This document shows, piece by piece, positions 17,612 through 26,480 of a stretch of DNA of 54,570 bases. The position numbers were made by a program, and so were the translations under genes. The stretch comes from Planctomycetota bacterium. Lineage in GTDB: Bacteria > Planctomycetota > Phycisphaerae > Phycisphaerales > UBA1924. The stretch is from NCBI GenBank assembly GCA_963204725.1, contig CAUJHH010000062.1, positions 1 to 54,570 on the forward strand, read 5' to 3'. The notes under the pieces are model-generated. The model was given only the letters and a program-made list of their open reading frames with translations, was not told the DNA's origin and did not search any database. Positions within the stretch are counted from its first letter, which is position 1. Every line of letters starts with the position of its first letter.

Positions 17612-18016
17612 TCACGCCGCCAACGCGCTCGGCCCGGTTCCCATCAGAAGATCGCGAGCGTGGTCAGCGTCGGACGCGACCTGGATACACGCGTCCAGAC
17701 GCGTCACCCGGAGGATCTGCCGCACCTCGCTCGGCAGTCCGAAGACGACGAGCGAGCCCGCGTTGTGGCGGCAGCGGGTGTGCAGATCCACCAGCATGTT
17801 GAGACACGCGGAGGTCAGATGCTCCACACGCTCAAACGAGACCGCGAGCAGCCATCCTGCGCGTCGCGCCGCGTCCGAGAGCTCGTCCGAGAGCAACATC
17901 GCCTGTCGCTCGCGAACCGCCGGGCACATCACACCCACCACGGCAATCGGGAACACCGAGCGGACCTCGATCAGGGGTCCGTGGTGCGAATCAGAGGAAA
18001 GCAGGTCGAATTCCAT
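17612..18016 (-). CDS. STAS-domain protein (anti-sigma factor antagonist-like)
   Basis: 134 residues from ATG 18016, selected because GGGAGG lies about 8 bases upstream. The core, AVSFERVEHLTSACLNMLVDLHTR followed by GSLVVFGLPSEVRQILRVTRLD, is a STAS fold; the usual phosphorylatable position D-S reads HLTSAC, so Ser or Thr could be modified. In other systems such proteins release sigma factors from anti-sigma kinases. No kinase or sigma gene is near. Confidence 0.82.
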   Translation of the reverse strand: MEFDLLSSDSHHGPLIEVRSVFPIAVVGVMCPAVRERQAMLLSDELSDAARRAGWLLAVSFERVEHLTSACLNMLVDLHTRCRHNAGSLVVFGLPSEVRQILRVTRLDACIQVASDADHARDLLMGTGPSALAA

Positions 18017-18224
18017 TCGCGGGGCCTCCCGCCGTCGTACGGCCTCCGGGGAACACTCCCGCGGCCGCAGATGCACAACGAGATGTGCAATCAATCCCGC
18101 GGTTTGGCCACTCCCGGAACTCCTGCGCAGGATTCGCCTTGGCAATCAGGAGCGGATGCGACGATTGAGCGCCCCGCGACCGCGACCACCACCCGAACGA
18201 TCGAAGAGAACCCGGACCAAGCCC

Positions 18225-18674
18225 TCACCCGACCCCGCCCTTCTGGGACCTCTTGGTCACGCGAGACATCGCACGGATCGTCGCCTCGCTGACGTGGTGC
18301 TCGATCCCCTCGGCGTCGACCTCCGCTTGAGCACGCGGCACCCCAATCGCCAGAAGAAAGGCCAGCACAGCCTCATGGCGCCGCCTCGCCCGGGCGGCCA
18401 GCTTCCGTCCGTCAGCCGTCAGCTCGATGGGCTCGTAGGGCGCGGTCCGAACCAGGCCCTCTTTCGCCAGCCTTGAAACGATGCGCGAGACCGTGACATG
18501 GCTCACGCCCATCAGACGGACCAGATCCCTGACCCGGCACTCGCCGCTCGCTTTGATCTCATCGGCGATCGCCTCGACATAGTCCTCGGCGGTCTCGTCC
18601 TCGTGGGCGGCACGCGTTCCGCGAAACCGGTCGGGGTTAACCCCTGCATTGCCGAAGCTCGCGCGTTCACCCAT
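18225..18674 (-). CDS. mntR: MntR-like DtxR-family metalloregulator
   Basis: 149 residues from ATG 18674 (GGGAG upstream). An N-terminal winged helix (CRVRDLVRLMGVSHVTVSRIVSRLAKEGLV) is followed by the dimerisation/metal domain RRRHEAVLAFLLAIGV and the metal-ligand motif AEGIEHHVSEATIRAM, typical of MntR. It should repress Mn2+ uptake genes when bound to Mn2+. No Mn transporter is adjacent, so its target lies elsewhere. It is 14 bases downstream of the DUF167 gene. Confidence 0.87.
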   Translation of the reverse strand: MGERASFGNAGVNPDRFRGTRAAHEDETAEDYVEAIADEIKASGECRVRDLVRLMGVSHVTVSRIVSRLAKEGLVRTAPYEPIELTADGRKLAARARRRHEAVLAFLLAIGVPRAQAEVDAEGIEHHVSEATIRAMSRVTKRSQKGGVG

Positions 18675-18688
18675 CGAACTGCTCCCGC

Positions 18689-19027
18689 TCAATCGATTCC
18701 GAGCGACCGCCGGATCGTTGCCTCATCCACGTTCTCAATCCGAAGCACCTTCTCGGCCGACGATGCCCCTGAGACCATCTCGACTCGAACCCCTTTGGTG
18801 CCGATCGTTCGCTCGATCAGCTCGCAAATCGCCCGATTCGCCCTTCCTCCTTCCGCAGGCTGCGCAATTCTCACCTTGAGCCGATCGCCAAGCGCACCGA
18901 CAATCGCGTCCTGTTTGGCACCCGGAACCGCTTTCACGCGCAGCCGCAGGGCACCTCCACTGATGTCCGGCTCCAGCACTCCCACATCCGTCTCCTGTGA
19001 CACCCGAGCAACAAAACCCCCTATCAC
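18689..19027 (-). CDS. DUF167/YggU-family protein
   Basis: 112 residues from a GTG start at 19027. The family signature is LRLRVKAVPGAKQDAIVGALGDRLKVRIAQPAEGGRANRAI (split here for length: RVKAVPGAKQDAIVG, then LKVRIAQPAEGGRAN). The usual family length is about 100 residues. The function is unknown in general. It opens the minus-strand run that ends at 9893. Confidence 0.87.
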   Translation of the reverse strand: MIGGFVARVSQETDVGVLEPDISGGALRLRVKAVPGAKQDAIVGALGDRLKVRIAQPAEGGRANRAICELIERTIGTKGVRVEMVSGASSAEKVLRIENVDEATIRRSLGID

Positions 19028-19201
19028 ACACCAGACTCCGGGCGGTCTTTCCCGATATGTCCGATCCTCTCACCTCTCTCGCAGCGTAGATTACGAAAGA
19101 GAACCGGGTCTGGGACGGGTCCTCCACAACCGGATCCCCCGAAGAACCGAAGTGACAGGGTTCGATACACGGACTGGGGCTGGAGGGCTCCGGAGGGAAT
19201 G

Positions 19202-20836
19202 ATGAAGATCGGAAAGTCGAATTGGGCGCGCCTCGCGTCCGTCGCAATAGGTGCCCTCGGCACGTTCTTGGGTCCGAGCGCCATCGCCCAGCCCACGCTC
19301 ACCGAAGACCAGGTTCTGGTCATCTATGACTCGCGCCTCAACGACAGTCTCCTCGTTGCCGAGCACTACGCCGGCTCGGCAAAGGTCGCCGGAGGCGTCG
19401 GCGGTGTCTCCGGCTCACGCCCCGGGGTCCACGTATTCAACCTCGCGTCCGCCGGAGCAGCAGTGACCGCGCCGGGCACGACCAATTACCCGAACTTCAT
19501 CTCCCGAATCCGCACGCCCATCCGCGATCATCTCGCAAGCGCCGGCCTGACAGAGAAGGTCCGCTGCCTCGTCACAACCAAGGGCCTTCCCCACCGCGTC
19601 CGCGACACCGATGCGGGCAGCAGCGGCGACAGCCCCAGCATCACCGAAACCGAACACATGAATCGCGACGCGACCAACGCGTCGCTGGAGGCCGAACTCT
19701 CGCTCCTCTGGCAGAGTCTCTCCGATGGCGAGGCCGGCGGACCCGCCGACTCATTCGCCGACGGAATGATCGCGAATCCCTACTGGTCACGCTCGGAGCC
19801 GATCTCCAAGTGGCCGACCACCCACATCACGACACCCAAGGCATTCGTGGGTGCCTATATCCCCGGCCGCTACTGGTGGACGACCACCGCCGACCCCGCA
19901 ACGGCGCTCACGCCCGGCGACATCTATATGGTCTGCCGTCTGGACGGCAACACCGTCGACGACGTTCGCGCCCTCATCGATCGCTCCCACCACATCGTCG
20001 TCGACATGCGGACCGCGGCGGTTGTCTTCGACGAGTCCAACAGCGACGGTGTCCAGACGCCAACCCCCCCGCCCAGCAGCGAGTACGACAACCAGTACGC
20101 ATTCCCGGAGGCGATCGCCGGAGATGACTACGAACTGATGCGCGACACACTGCTCGCACAGGGCCGGATCGCGCCCGCCAACATCCATTACAACGCGCTC
20201 GCCGATCAGGACAACTTCATCGTCGGCCCCCGTCTCTCGTTCGACGGAGAGGGCATCGTCGTCTCATCGCCCCTGCTCATGCTCACGCACTACGGCGCGA
20301 ACCACCATGGCACCAAGCCCGGCGGCATTGTTGATCCCGACGCCAGCTCGCTCTACGCCGAATCCTTCAACTACGCGCCGGGTGCCGTCATGAACACCAT
20401 GGAGTCCTTCAACGCGCGGGCATTCGGAGGCCTGACCACCTCGTTCAATCAAGAACAGATCGCCGACTTTATCGCCGCGGGCGGCACCTTCGGGCTCGGC
20501 AACGTCTACGAGCCCTTCTCGTACACCGTGCCGGACACAATCTTCGTCCTTCGGAACTTCATCCTCGGCAACCTGACGTGGGCCGAGGCGGCGTACACCG
20601 CGATCCCATTCCTCTCCTGGGCGCAGATTGCCGTGGGCGATCCGCTCGCACGCATCGTCCGCTCGACCGAGGACATCAACGGCGACGGTGTGGTCGACAC
20701 CGAGGACCTCTACGCGTGGGAGAAGTCCCCCACCGACATCAACCTCGACAACGTCGCCAACGATGCCGATCGCCAGATCCTGATCGGCACAGTTCGCGCG
20801 TTTGAGCGATTCGATATGGAGAATGGACGGCGCTGA
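19202..20836 (+). CDS. Secreted TIGR03790-like protein with C-terminal dockerin
   Basis: 544 residues from ATG 19202 (the ATG three bases earlier is too close to GGAGGG at 19192-19197). A signal peptide ends FLGPSAIAQ. The main domain opens DQVLVIYDSRLNDSLLVAEHY and contains VRCLVTTKGLPHRVRD, a pattern that fits the TIGR03790 family known mainly from planctomycetes and verrucomicrobia. The last 40 residues hold two EF-hand-like dockerin loops, DINGDGVVDTEDLYAW and DINLDNVANDADRQIL, which in other organisms bind cohesins or occur as Ca2+ sites. The stop directly touches the stop of the convergent methyltransferase. Confidence 0.6.
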   Translation: MKIGKSNWARLASVAIGALGTFLGPSAIAQPTLTEDQVLVIYDSRLNDSLLVAEHYAGSAKVAGGVGGVSGSRPGVHVFNLASAGAAVTAPGTTNYPNFISRIRTPIRDHLASAGLTEKVRCLVTTKGLPHRVRDTDAGSSGDSPSITETEHMNRDATNASLEAELSLLWQSLSDGEAGGPADSFADGMIANPYWSRSEPISKWPTTHITTPKAFVGAYIPGRYWWTTTADPATALTPGDIYMVCRLDGNTVDDVRALIDRSHHIVVDMRTAAVVFDESNSDGVQTPTPPPSSEYDNQYAFPEAIAGDDYELMRDTLLAQGRIAPANIHYNALADQDNFIVGPRLSFDGEGIVVSSPLLMLTHYGANHHGTKPGGIVDPDASSLYAESFNYAPGAVMNTMESFNARAFGGLTTSFNQEQIADFIAAGGTFGLGNVYEPFSYTVPDTIFVLRNFILGNLTWAEAAYTAIPFLSWAQIAVGDPLARIVRSTEDINGDGVVDTEDLYAWEKSPTDINLDNVANDADRQILIGTVRAFERFDMENGRR

Positions 20837-21817
20837 TCACGCGCCGGCCGGCTTCTTCCCGATCCTCGCCTTGTCCGGCTCGCTCTTCCTGCGATTCGGG
20901 AAGATCGCGGTGCTCATGCCCCGCACGCCCCCGCTCCGCACCATGCCCAGCCCGATCCGCTCGAACGCGCTCTTTGCGTTGGCGGGCGAGAACTCGAACC
21001 CGATGAAACGGCGCTTGAGCGCGTGCGCCACCACGCCCGTCGTCCCCGAACCAAGGAACGGATCGAGCACCAGGTCTCCGGGATTCGATGTCGCGCGGAT
21101 CACACGCTCCAGGTAGACCTCCGGCAACTGGTTGTCATGGTTGGCGCGCCGCTCCTTGTTGTTCCCCTGGATGCGCCCCCAGTACTGCCCATACCAGACA
21201 TCCATCGGAACACGCATCCCCGCCGCCACCCCGTCCTTCTTGTTGAACGTCCGCTCGTCCCCGTAGATCGCGGCCCGATCCGACATCTCCAGCACCTCGT
21301 CGGGATTCCACGTCCGCTTCGCCGGATGCTTCGAGAAATACAGCGCGTGCACCTTCGAGTTGATGAACCGCGACGTCGTGTTCTGCCCGAACCGATAGTG
21401 CCAGACGCACCAGTTCACCATGTGCATCCGCTTTGACTTCAAGTGCACCACGATCTCCGCCGCCCAGTCATCTGGTATGTTCACCCACATCGAGCCCGTC
21501 GGTGTGAGCGCATCCACGCACCCATCGAGCCACGCGCGCGTGAATCCCAGATACTCCCCGTCCGACATCGAGCGGTCGTCCCACGTCTCGCCCGTCTTCA
21601 GCCGGTCATAGTCGCGACTCCAGTTGAACGGCGGATCGGCAAAGATCAGGTCAACGCTCCCGGACTTGCACTCCGGCACCGACCTCAGCAGCTCGCGGCT
21701 GTCCCCCACGAACACACGACTCTCCCCAAGTGCGTACTTCGGTCCGTGTGGCGCCTTCCCCTTCGCCTCCGGCTTTGCTGGTTTCCGCCCGGGTTTGGCC
21801 GCGATCTCGCTCGACAT
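20837..21817 (-). CDS. Orphan DNA methyltransferase (N6-adenine or N4-cytosine, beta-class order)
   Basis: 326 residues from ATG 21817 (GGAGAG upstream). The catalytic motif IV reads DPPFNW at residues 61-66, and the SAM-binding motif I DPFLGSGTTG at 252-261, so the order is catalytic-target recognition-SAM, that is beta class, as in CcrM. No restriction endonuclease or specificity gene is near. The N-terminal 28 residues are Lys/Pro/Ala-rich. The gene lies tail-to-tail with the secreted dockerin gene with no base between the stops (TGA then TCA). Confidence 0.9.
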   Translation of the reverse strand: MSSEIAAKPGRKPAKPEAKGKAPHGPKYALGESRVFVGDSRELLRSVPECKSGSVDLIFADPPFNWSRDYDRLKTGETWDDRSMSDGEYLGFTRAWLDGCVDALTPTGSMWVNIPDDWAAEIVVHLKSKRMHMVNWCVWHYRFGQNTTSRFINSKVHALYFSKHPAKRTWNPDEVLEMSDRAAIYGDERTFNKKDGVAAGMRVPMDVWYGQYWGRIQGNNKERRANHDNQLPEVYLERVIRATSNPGDLVLDPFLGSGTTGVVAHALKRRFIGFEFSPANAKSAFERIGLGMVRSGGVRGMSTAIFPNRRKSEPDKARIGKKPAGA

Positions 21818-21880
21818 GCGCGCTCTCCACGCCCCGGCTCTCCGCCCGGGCGATCTCTCGAACGCACAAGATAGCGCGAA

Positions 21881-22618
21881 TCAGCCCGTCGCGCAAGCGA
21901 CCCGCCCACGCAGCACAGCGTCGGCCACCAGGAGGTCCGTCGGCGCATCAATATCCACCACCGCTCCCTCGGGATTGATCACGCCGCGACGGTCGGCCCC
22001 GAAGAACGCATGAGGCCCGGGCTCAACCCCCGGCACCTCCAGCATCAGCGCCCGCCCCGTCAACGCAATCACACCCCCATCCGGGATGAACGCGGAGGGC
22101 AGGTCCTGCCGCCGGAACACCCCATGGTTCAGCACCTCACCCTCCCACGGCCCCACCCGTCCCGACTCATCCACGCGCGCCGTCCACCACGGATGATGCT
22201 TCCCCACCGGCGCGTAACTCTGCACCGAATCGCACCCGCTCTCTTCGAGGAGTGCGAGCGCGCGATCCGACAGATCCGACGGCCGCACCGGCACGTTCGC
22301 GTACAGGATCACGATCCTGGTCGTTGGCTCCACACCGATCGCATGCGCCGCGTGGCGCGCCGCATTATCGATCGTCGCCCGATCGTGCGCCAGGTCCGCC
22401 GGTCTCTCGATCCCCTCCGCGCCCATCTCACGCACCAACGCGAGCAGCTCCGCGCTGTCGCTCGACACCACGACGCGACCGATCCGCTCGGACCTCATCG
22501 CGTGCTCGATCGTCCACGCGCCACACGGCCTCCCCCCAACCACAGCCACGTTCTTTCCGGGCACACCCTTGCTGCCCGCCCGACCAAGCACGATCGCGAT
22601 GGCGCCGTCGGATCTCAT
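21881..22618 (-). CDS. CMP-sugar synthetase-like (NeuA/PseF/LegF type) cytidylyltransferase
   Basis: 245 residues. The N-terminal signature AIVLGRAGSKGVPGKNVAVVGG is the CTP-binding loop of acylneuraminate cytidylyltransferases (canonical form has PAR at its start; here LGR). VVVSSDSAELLALVREMGA and the ending FFGADRRGVINPEGAVVDIDAPTDL (split: RGVINPEGAVVDID) fit the same family. The product would be a CMP-nonulosonic acid, for example CMP-pseudaminic or CMP-legionaminic acid. Its ATG overlaps the stop of the upstream gene (ATGA at 22615-22618), so it is translationally coupled to the Maf-containing fusion, the type of enzyme that would use the product. Confidence 0.8.
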   Translation of the reverse strand: MRSDGAIAIVLGRAGSKGVPGKNVAVVGGRPCGAWTIEHAMRSERIGRVVVSSDSAELLALVREMGAEGIERPADLAHDRATIDNAARHAAHAIGVEPTTRIVILYANVPVRPSDLSDRALALLEESGCDSVQSYAPVGKHHPWWTARVDESGRVGPWEGEVLNHGVFRRQDLPSAFIPDGGVIALTGRALMLEVPGVEPGPHAFFGADRRGVINPEGAVVDIDAPTDLLVADAVLRGRVACATG

Positions 22619-25600
22619 GCCGCACGCGCCTCCTGCGATGCGTGAGCGCGAGCCGGGATGCGCTCCTGCCTCACACGCCAGAGTGTCCGAAAGAGATCAC
22701 CCACCGACCCCGTCGGCAGCCCCACCACAGATGTCTCCCCGCTCGAACGCCCCTCGATCAGGCCGACCACGCCTCGCCCGCCGTGCTCATGGCCATCAAG
22801 CGGCACGCGCCCGTCGCAGAGCACCACCATCTCCTCGGCAGACATCCGACGCCTCACGCCGACCGGAATCGGCAGAGGCGAGATGCGTCCCTCACCGTTC
22901 GAGCGAATCGGTGCATCGATCACGCACGCACCGGCAACCATCAGCCAGTGGTCATAGAACGGCTCCACTTCGGCGAGCGACGCGTCGCAACGCATCATCC
23001 GAGGCACGACCCAGCATGCCGGCAGGCCGCCCACGCGAGCGACTCCGCCACGACGCTCGAGCAACCTCACCAGGTTCCCCCGCGCCGCCTCAAACCCGTT
23101 GACCCCCATCACAGCGCGGTACGTCTCGTGCGTTGTGGCCATCAGATCCACACTCACGACGCCAGCGCCGCTCGTGAGCAGCGACGCTGCGGCATCTTCA
23201 TCGCAAAGAAGATCCGTGCGCACGTGCACCGCGTGGCAGCCGAGCGACCTCGCCCCGCGAACAACCTCGGCCCACGCCGCGTGGCGCAGCGGGTCCCCAG
23301 CGCCCGCCAGCGTAACCGCCAGCCCCGCGTTCGCCCGAAGAGCGTGCTCGATGATCTCGAGCGCGCGATCAACCACGATCGGTGCCCGCTCCGCCACGTC
23401 GTCCCTCCCCCGCATCCACACCCCCCGCAGCCCAGAAGCGAGCCGCCCCGTGCAGAGCTCCAGCGTCAGATGCTGGGGCGAAGCCGGCGCGAGCAGGTAT
23501 CGCTCCGCGAGCATCGCCACAATCTCTCCAGTCGTCGCACGCACGCTCCGCTCGCCAAGCGATGCCATCACCGGTCCCATCGCCCGTCGCGACACCGGCA
23601 GGTCCATGATCGCGCGCCCGCCGAGATCGCGCCACGCCGGCTCAACCGGCACGCAGCAGACCTTTGCGATCGGGTCCGACTGCGGCCCGACGGGAACATA
23701 CCCGAGCGATGCACCGATCGTCGCCAGCCACTGCGCCGAATCCTGCGACACGGCAAACTCGTCCATCAGCGACCTCGCCACGAGGCATGGCGCGAGGCCC
23801 GGAGCCGCCTGCGTAAATGTCACGCGCGTGCCGGACGGATACTCCGCGTGCCGCTCGACAATCGCGTCGCACAAACCCGGGTCGATCGCGCACCACTCGG
23901 GCCCCAGCAGCAGCGCGGCGTCCGCATCGCCCATCGCCCTTGCCATCGCTCGTGGGAGCAGCAACTCGTCGTACACCGTCAGCCCTGCGATGCCCCCTCG
24001 CCAGCACGTCGGTGAAAAGAGCCGCGCCGACGCGACGCTCGCGCGCCGACCGTCAATCGCCTCGCGCTCAATCGCCTCGATCCGCACCCTCAGCCTTGAG
24101 TCTCGCGCCCGCTCGCCGACGATCTCCCGCACCCGCTCCGGATCCGGCGTGAGCAGAACCACCTCACCAACATGCTTTGTCTGCGCGAGCCGCGCCAGCG
24201 TCACCTGCAGCGCGTTCATCCCCCCACCCACGACATCACCAAGACGCCTCGCGACCCCGAGCGAACCGAAGTCCGGATCGACCGGGATCATCGCGACCAC
24301 GCGAGGCATCGCGCGCCGCACGCCCCTGACCTCCCCTGCGCTCGTCTCCTCGGGCGCCACGTCCCGTGTCAGCTTCGCGCCGCCGTCGAGCGCAACCAGG
24401 GTCCGCTCCAGGAGGTCCACAAGCCGCCCCGCCGAGTCCTCGATCCGTATCACGTTGTCGATGTCGCGCTCGATCTGACGCTTCTGGCGTTCGACGGGCG
24501 AGAGGGACGGATCCATCGCGATCGCGCGGTCCGCCTTGAACCGATTGAGCGTCCCGATCTGGTTCACGTTCTGCACCAGCTTGAACCCGAGTTCCTGCTT
24601 GTTCACCCTCGCTGTGATCGGCTCGATCTTGCGAATGAGTTCGTTCACGCGCCGATCGTCGGGGTAGGCCCGCTGCATCTGCTTGAGCAGCGAGACCGCC
24701 TCTCCCGACAATCGCCCGACCTCCGCCGTCTCTCGCCTGGCGCGCGTCACACGCTCCCGCGCCGCCATGATCTTCTCGCGGGTCCGACACGTCTCGCGCG
24801 CCGCCATCGCCTCGACGATCGCCAATTGCCCGCCCCCCGATGGAGCCCGCTTGATCGCCTCTTCCAGCGTCATCGCGCGTGTGTGCCGCTTGGCCACGCC
24901 ACCCTCGGTCGCGTCGATCGTCAGCAGCCCCTTCTCCTCGTCCGCGCCGAACATCTGCTCGAACTGCACCAGATACGCCGCCATCTGCTCGTCTGTATAG
25001 ATCGGCCTGCCGTTGACATCCGTCAGCTTCCGGAGCAGCCGCCTCGCCCGCGCGATCCGCTCCCACTCCAGCATCTCCAGCGTGCGGAAGGGATTCAGCT
25101 CCGACCCCCACGTCGTGTGGATCGCCGCGCCCGCCGAGTAGTACTGCCCGTCCGTGAACCCGAGATCCTGCCCGATCATCACCACCGGGTCACAGCCAAG
25201 GTGCCTCGCCAGCGTGTAGGCAAGATGCGCCACCGTCGCGCCCGCCTGCAGCTTCCCCTTCTTCTCCGCGATCCCACCGACAATGTCCTCAAGCCACTCA
25301 TCCTCGCAGCAGCGGATCGCACCAGGAAATGCCTCGAGAATCGCCGGATTCGCCCGCGGCTCAACCACCAGCGTCACGCCCGCGACCTGCTCCGCCGTCA
25401 ACCCCTCATAAAACCTGCGGCTGATCTCGTGGTGATCCAGTGCAACCACAAAGTGCGGCCGGACCCCCCGCGCCAGCAACTGCTTCAGCACCGTCTGCAC
25501 CGCCACGATCACCACGCGATCGCGCACGCCCGGCCGCGACAGCACATCGATGTTCCGCTCCAGCGACGGCCCCGCAGACACCACCACCGCAGCCCGCCCC

Positions 25601-26343
25601 TGCGCAACACCCTCCAACTCTCCCACACCCGGCGACGAGACATACCAGTCCAGATTCATCAGCAGGTTGCGAAACGTCGTCTCGGACTGCACCAGCGTTG
25701 TCAGCACCGTCGTCCGAGCCGCCCGCATCACGTTCGTGAACCGCGATGAGAACGCGTCCATCGCCCCGCCGATCCTCGCGCGGCATGCCGGGTGCTCCAC
25801 GAACACCGAGCCCAGCACGAACACGCCCTCGCTCCCCTTGATCGCCTCGCTGATTGCCGCCGAATCGTCCGCGCCCGTCAGCACCGCAACGTTGCACGAC
25901 CTCAGCCACTCGCTGTGATCCACCCGCTCCAGCACCGCCCGAAGCAACCCGACATCCGGCTCGAAGCACAACATCACGCCCGTGCGCTTCAGCTTCTGCG
26001 CGACCGCCCTCACGTGGTGCCCGATACCGAACCCGAGCACGACCACGCCCGGCGTCGATGCGACATCAACTCCCGTCGCGATCCGATCCGCCTCATCAAG
26101 CGGCCTGCGCGCACTCGCGAACCCGCGCCCTCCCGCTCTCGCACTCACACACCCATCCGGTGCCACAAAGAACTCGACATCCTGGCGCGCCGGCGTCCGC
26201 ATCACCTGATCCGCCGCCTTCGGCGAAGCGATCGCAAGCGATCTCAGGTTGCGCTCAAGAACCTCGGCCGAGGGCTCCACCCGTGCGGCACCCGCCCCCC
26301 GACCCGCGCTCGCTCCATTCGCGTGGCTCATCTGTGCTCGCAT
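22615..26343 (-). CDS. Three-part fusion: Maf/DUF115, SpsF-like nucleotidyltransferase, degenerate radical SAM/SPASM
   Basis: 1,242 residues. Residues about 20-560 match the motility accessory factor/DUF115 family (RAAVVVSAGPSLERNIDVL, CDPVVMIGQDLGFTDGQYY, then a helical TEGGVAKRHTRAMTLEEAI part), which transfers nonulosonic acids to proteins. Residues about 675-900 (RVVAMIPVDPDFGSLGVAR, GGGMNALQVTLARL) resemble SpsF-type nucleotidyltransferases. Residues about 955-1230 follow the order of a radical SAM domain with SPASM tail: LTLELCTGRLASG in place of the CxxxCxxC, VTLAGAGDPLRHAAW, VSVDLMATTHETYRAVMG, and a final LCDGRVPLDG in place of the SPASM cysteines. Only one cysteine of the cluster (Cys964) remains. 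The start may be ATG 26331. It is coupled to the CMP-sugar synthetase gene. Confidence 0.75.
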   Translation of the reverse strand: MRAQMSHANGASAGRGAGAARVEPSAEVLERNLRSLAIASPKAADQVMRTPARQDVEFFVAPDGCVSARAGGRGFASARRPLDEADRIATGVDVASTPGVVVLGFGIGHHVRAVAQKLKRTGVMLCFEPDVGLLRAVLERVDHSEWLRSCNVAVLTGADDSAAISEAIKGSEGVFVLGSVFVEHPACRARIGGAMDAFSSRFTNVMRAARTTVLTTLVQSETTFRNLLMNLDWYVSSPGVGELEGVAQGRAAVVVSAGPSLERNIDVLSRPGVRDRVVIVAVQTVLKQLLARGVRPHFVVALDHHEISRRFYEGLTAEQVAGVTLVVEPRANPAILEAFPGAIRCCEDEWLEDIVGGIAEKKGKLQAGATVAHLAYTLARHLGCDPVVMIGQDLGFTDGQYYSAGAAIHTTWGSELNPFRTLEMLEWERIARARRLLRKLTDVNGRPIYTDEQMAAYLVQFEQMFGADEEKGLLTIDATEGGVAKRHTRAMTLEEAIKRAPSGGGQLAIVEAMAARETCRTREKIMAARERVTRARRETAEVGRLSGEAVSLLKQMQRAYPDDRRVNELIRKIEPITARVNKQELGFKLVQNVNQIGTLNRFKADRAIAMDPSLSPVERQKRQIERDIDNVIRIEDSAGRLVDLLERTLVALDGGAKLTRDVAPEETSAGEVRGVRRAMPRVVAMIPVDPDFGSLGVARRLGDVVGGGMNALQVTLARLAQTKHVGEVVLLTPDPERVREIVGERARDSRLRVRIEAIEREAIDGRRASVASARLFSPTCWRGGIAGLTVYDELLLPRAMARAMGDADAALLLGPEWCAIDPGLCDAIVERHAEYPSGTRVTFTQAAPGLAPCLVARSLMDEFAVSQDSAQWLATIGASLGYVPVGPQSDPIAKVCCVPVEPAWRDLGGRAIMDLPVSRRAMGPVMASLGERSVRATTGEIVAMLAERYLLAPASPQHLTLELCTGRLASGLRGVWMRGRDDVAERAPIVVDRALEIIEHALRANAGLAVTLAGAGDPLRHAAWAEVVRGARSLGCHAVHVRTDLLCDEDAAASLLTSGAGVVSVDLMATTHETYRAVMGVNGFEAARGNLVRLLERRGGVARVGGLPACWVVPRMMRCDASLAEVEPFYDHWLMVAGACVIDAPIRSNGEGRISPLPIPVGVRRRMSAEEMVVLCDGRVPLDGHEHGGRGVVGLIEGRSSGETSVVGLPTGSVGDLFRTLWRVRQERIPARAHASQEARAA

Positions 26344-26480
26344 CCTTTATCTCTCGCCCGGAGGCGCTCGCACCATCCGCCCGGCCCAGCGCGCACCAGC
26401 AGCGCAGACTGTGCGGGTTTCGATCGGTCCCAACCCGATCACATCGGCCCGCAGGGCGTCGATGCTCCAAAGATCAACCG

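Noticed and set aside
24172..25749. 525-codon open frame antisense to the Maf fusion
   Set aside because: No recognisable domain and an extreme Arg/Leu/His composition; the sense strand is clearly coding.
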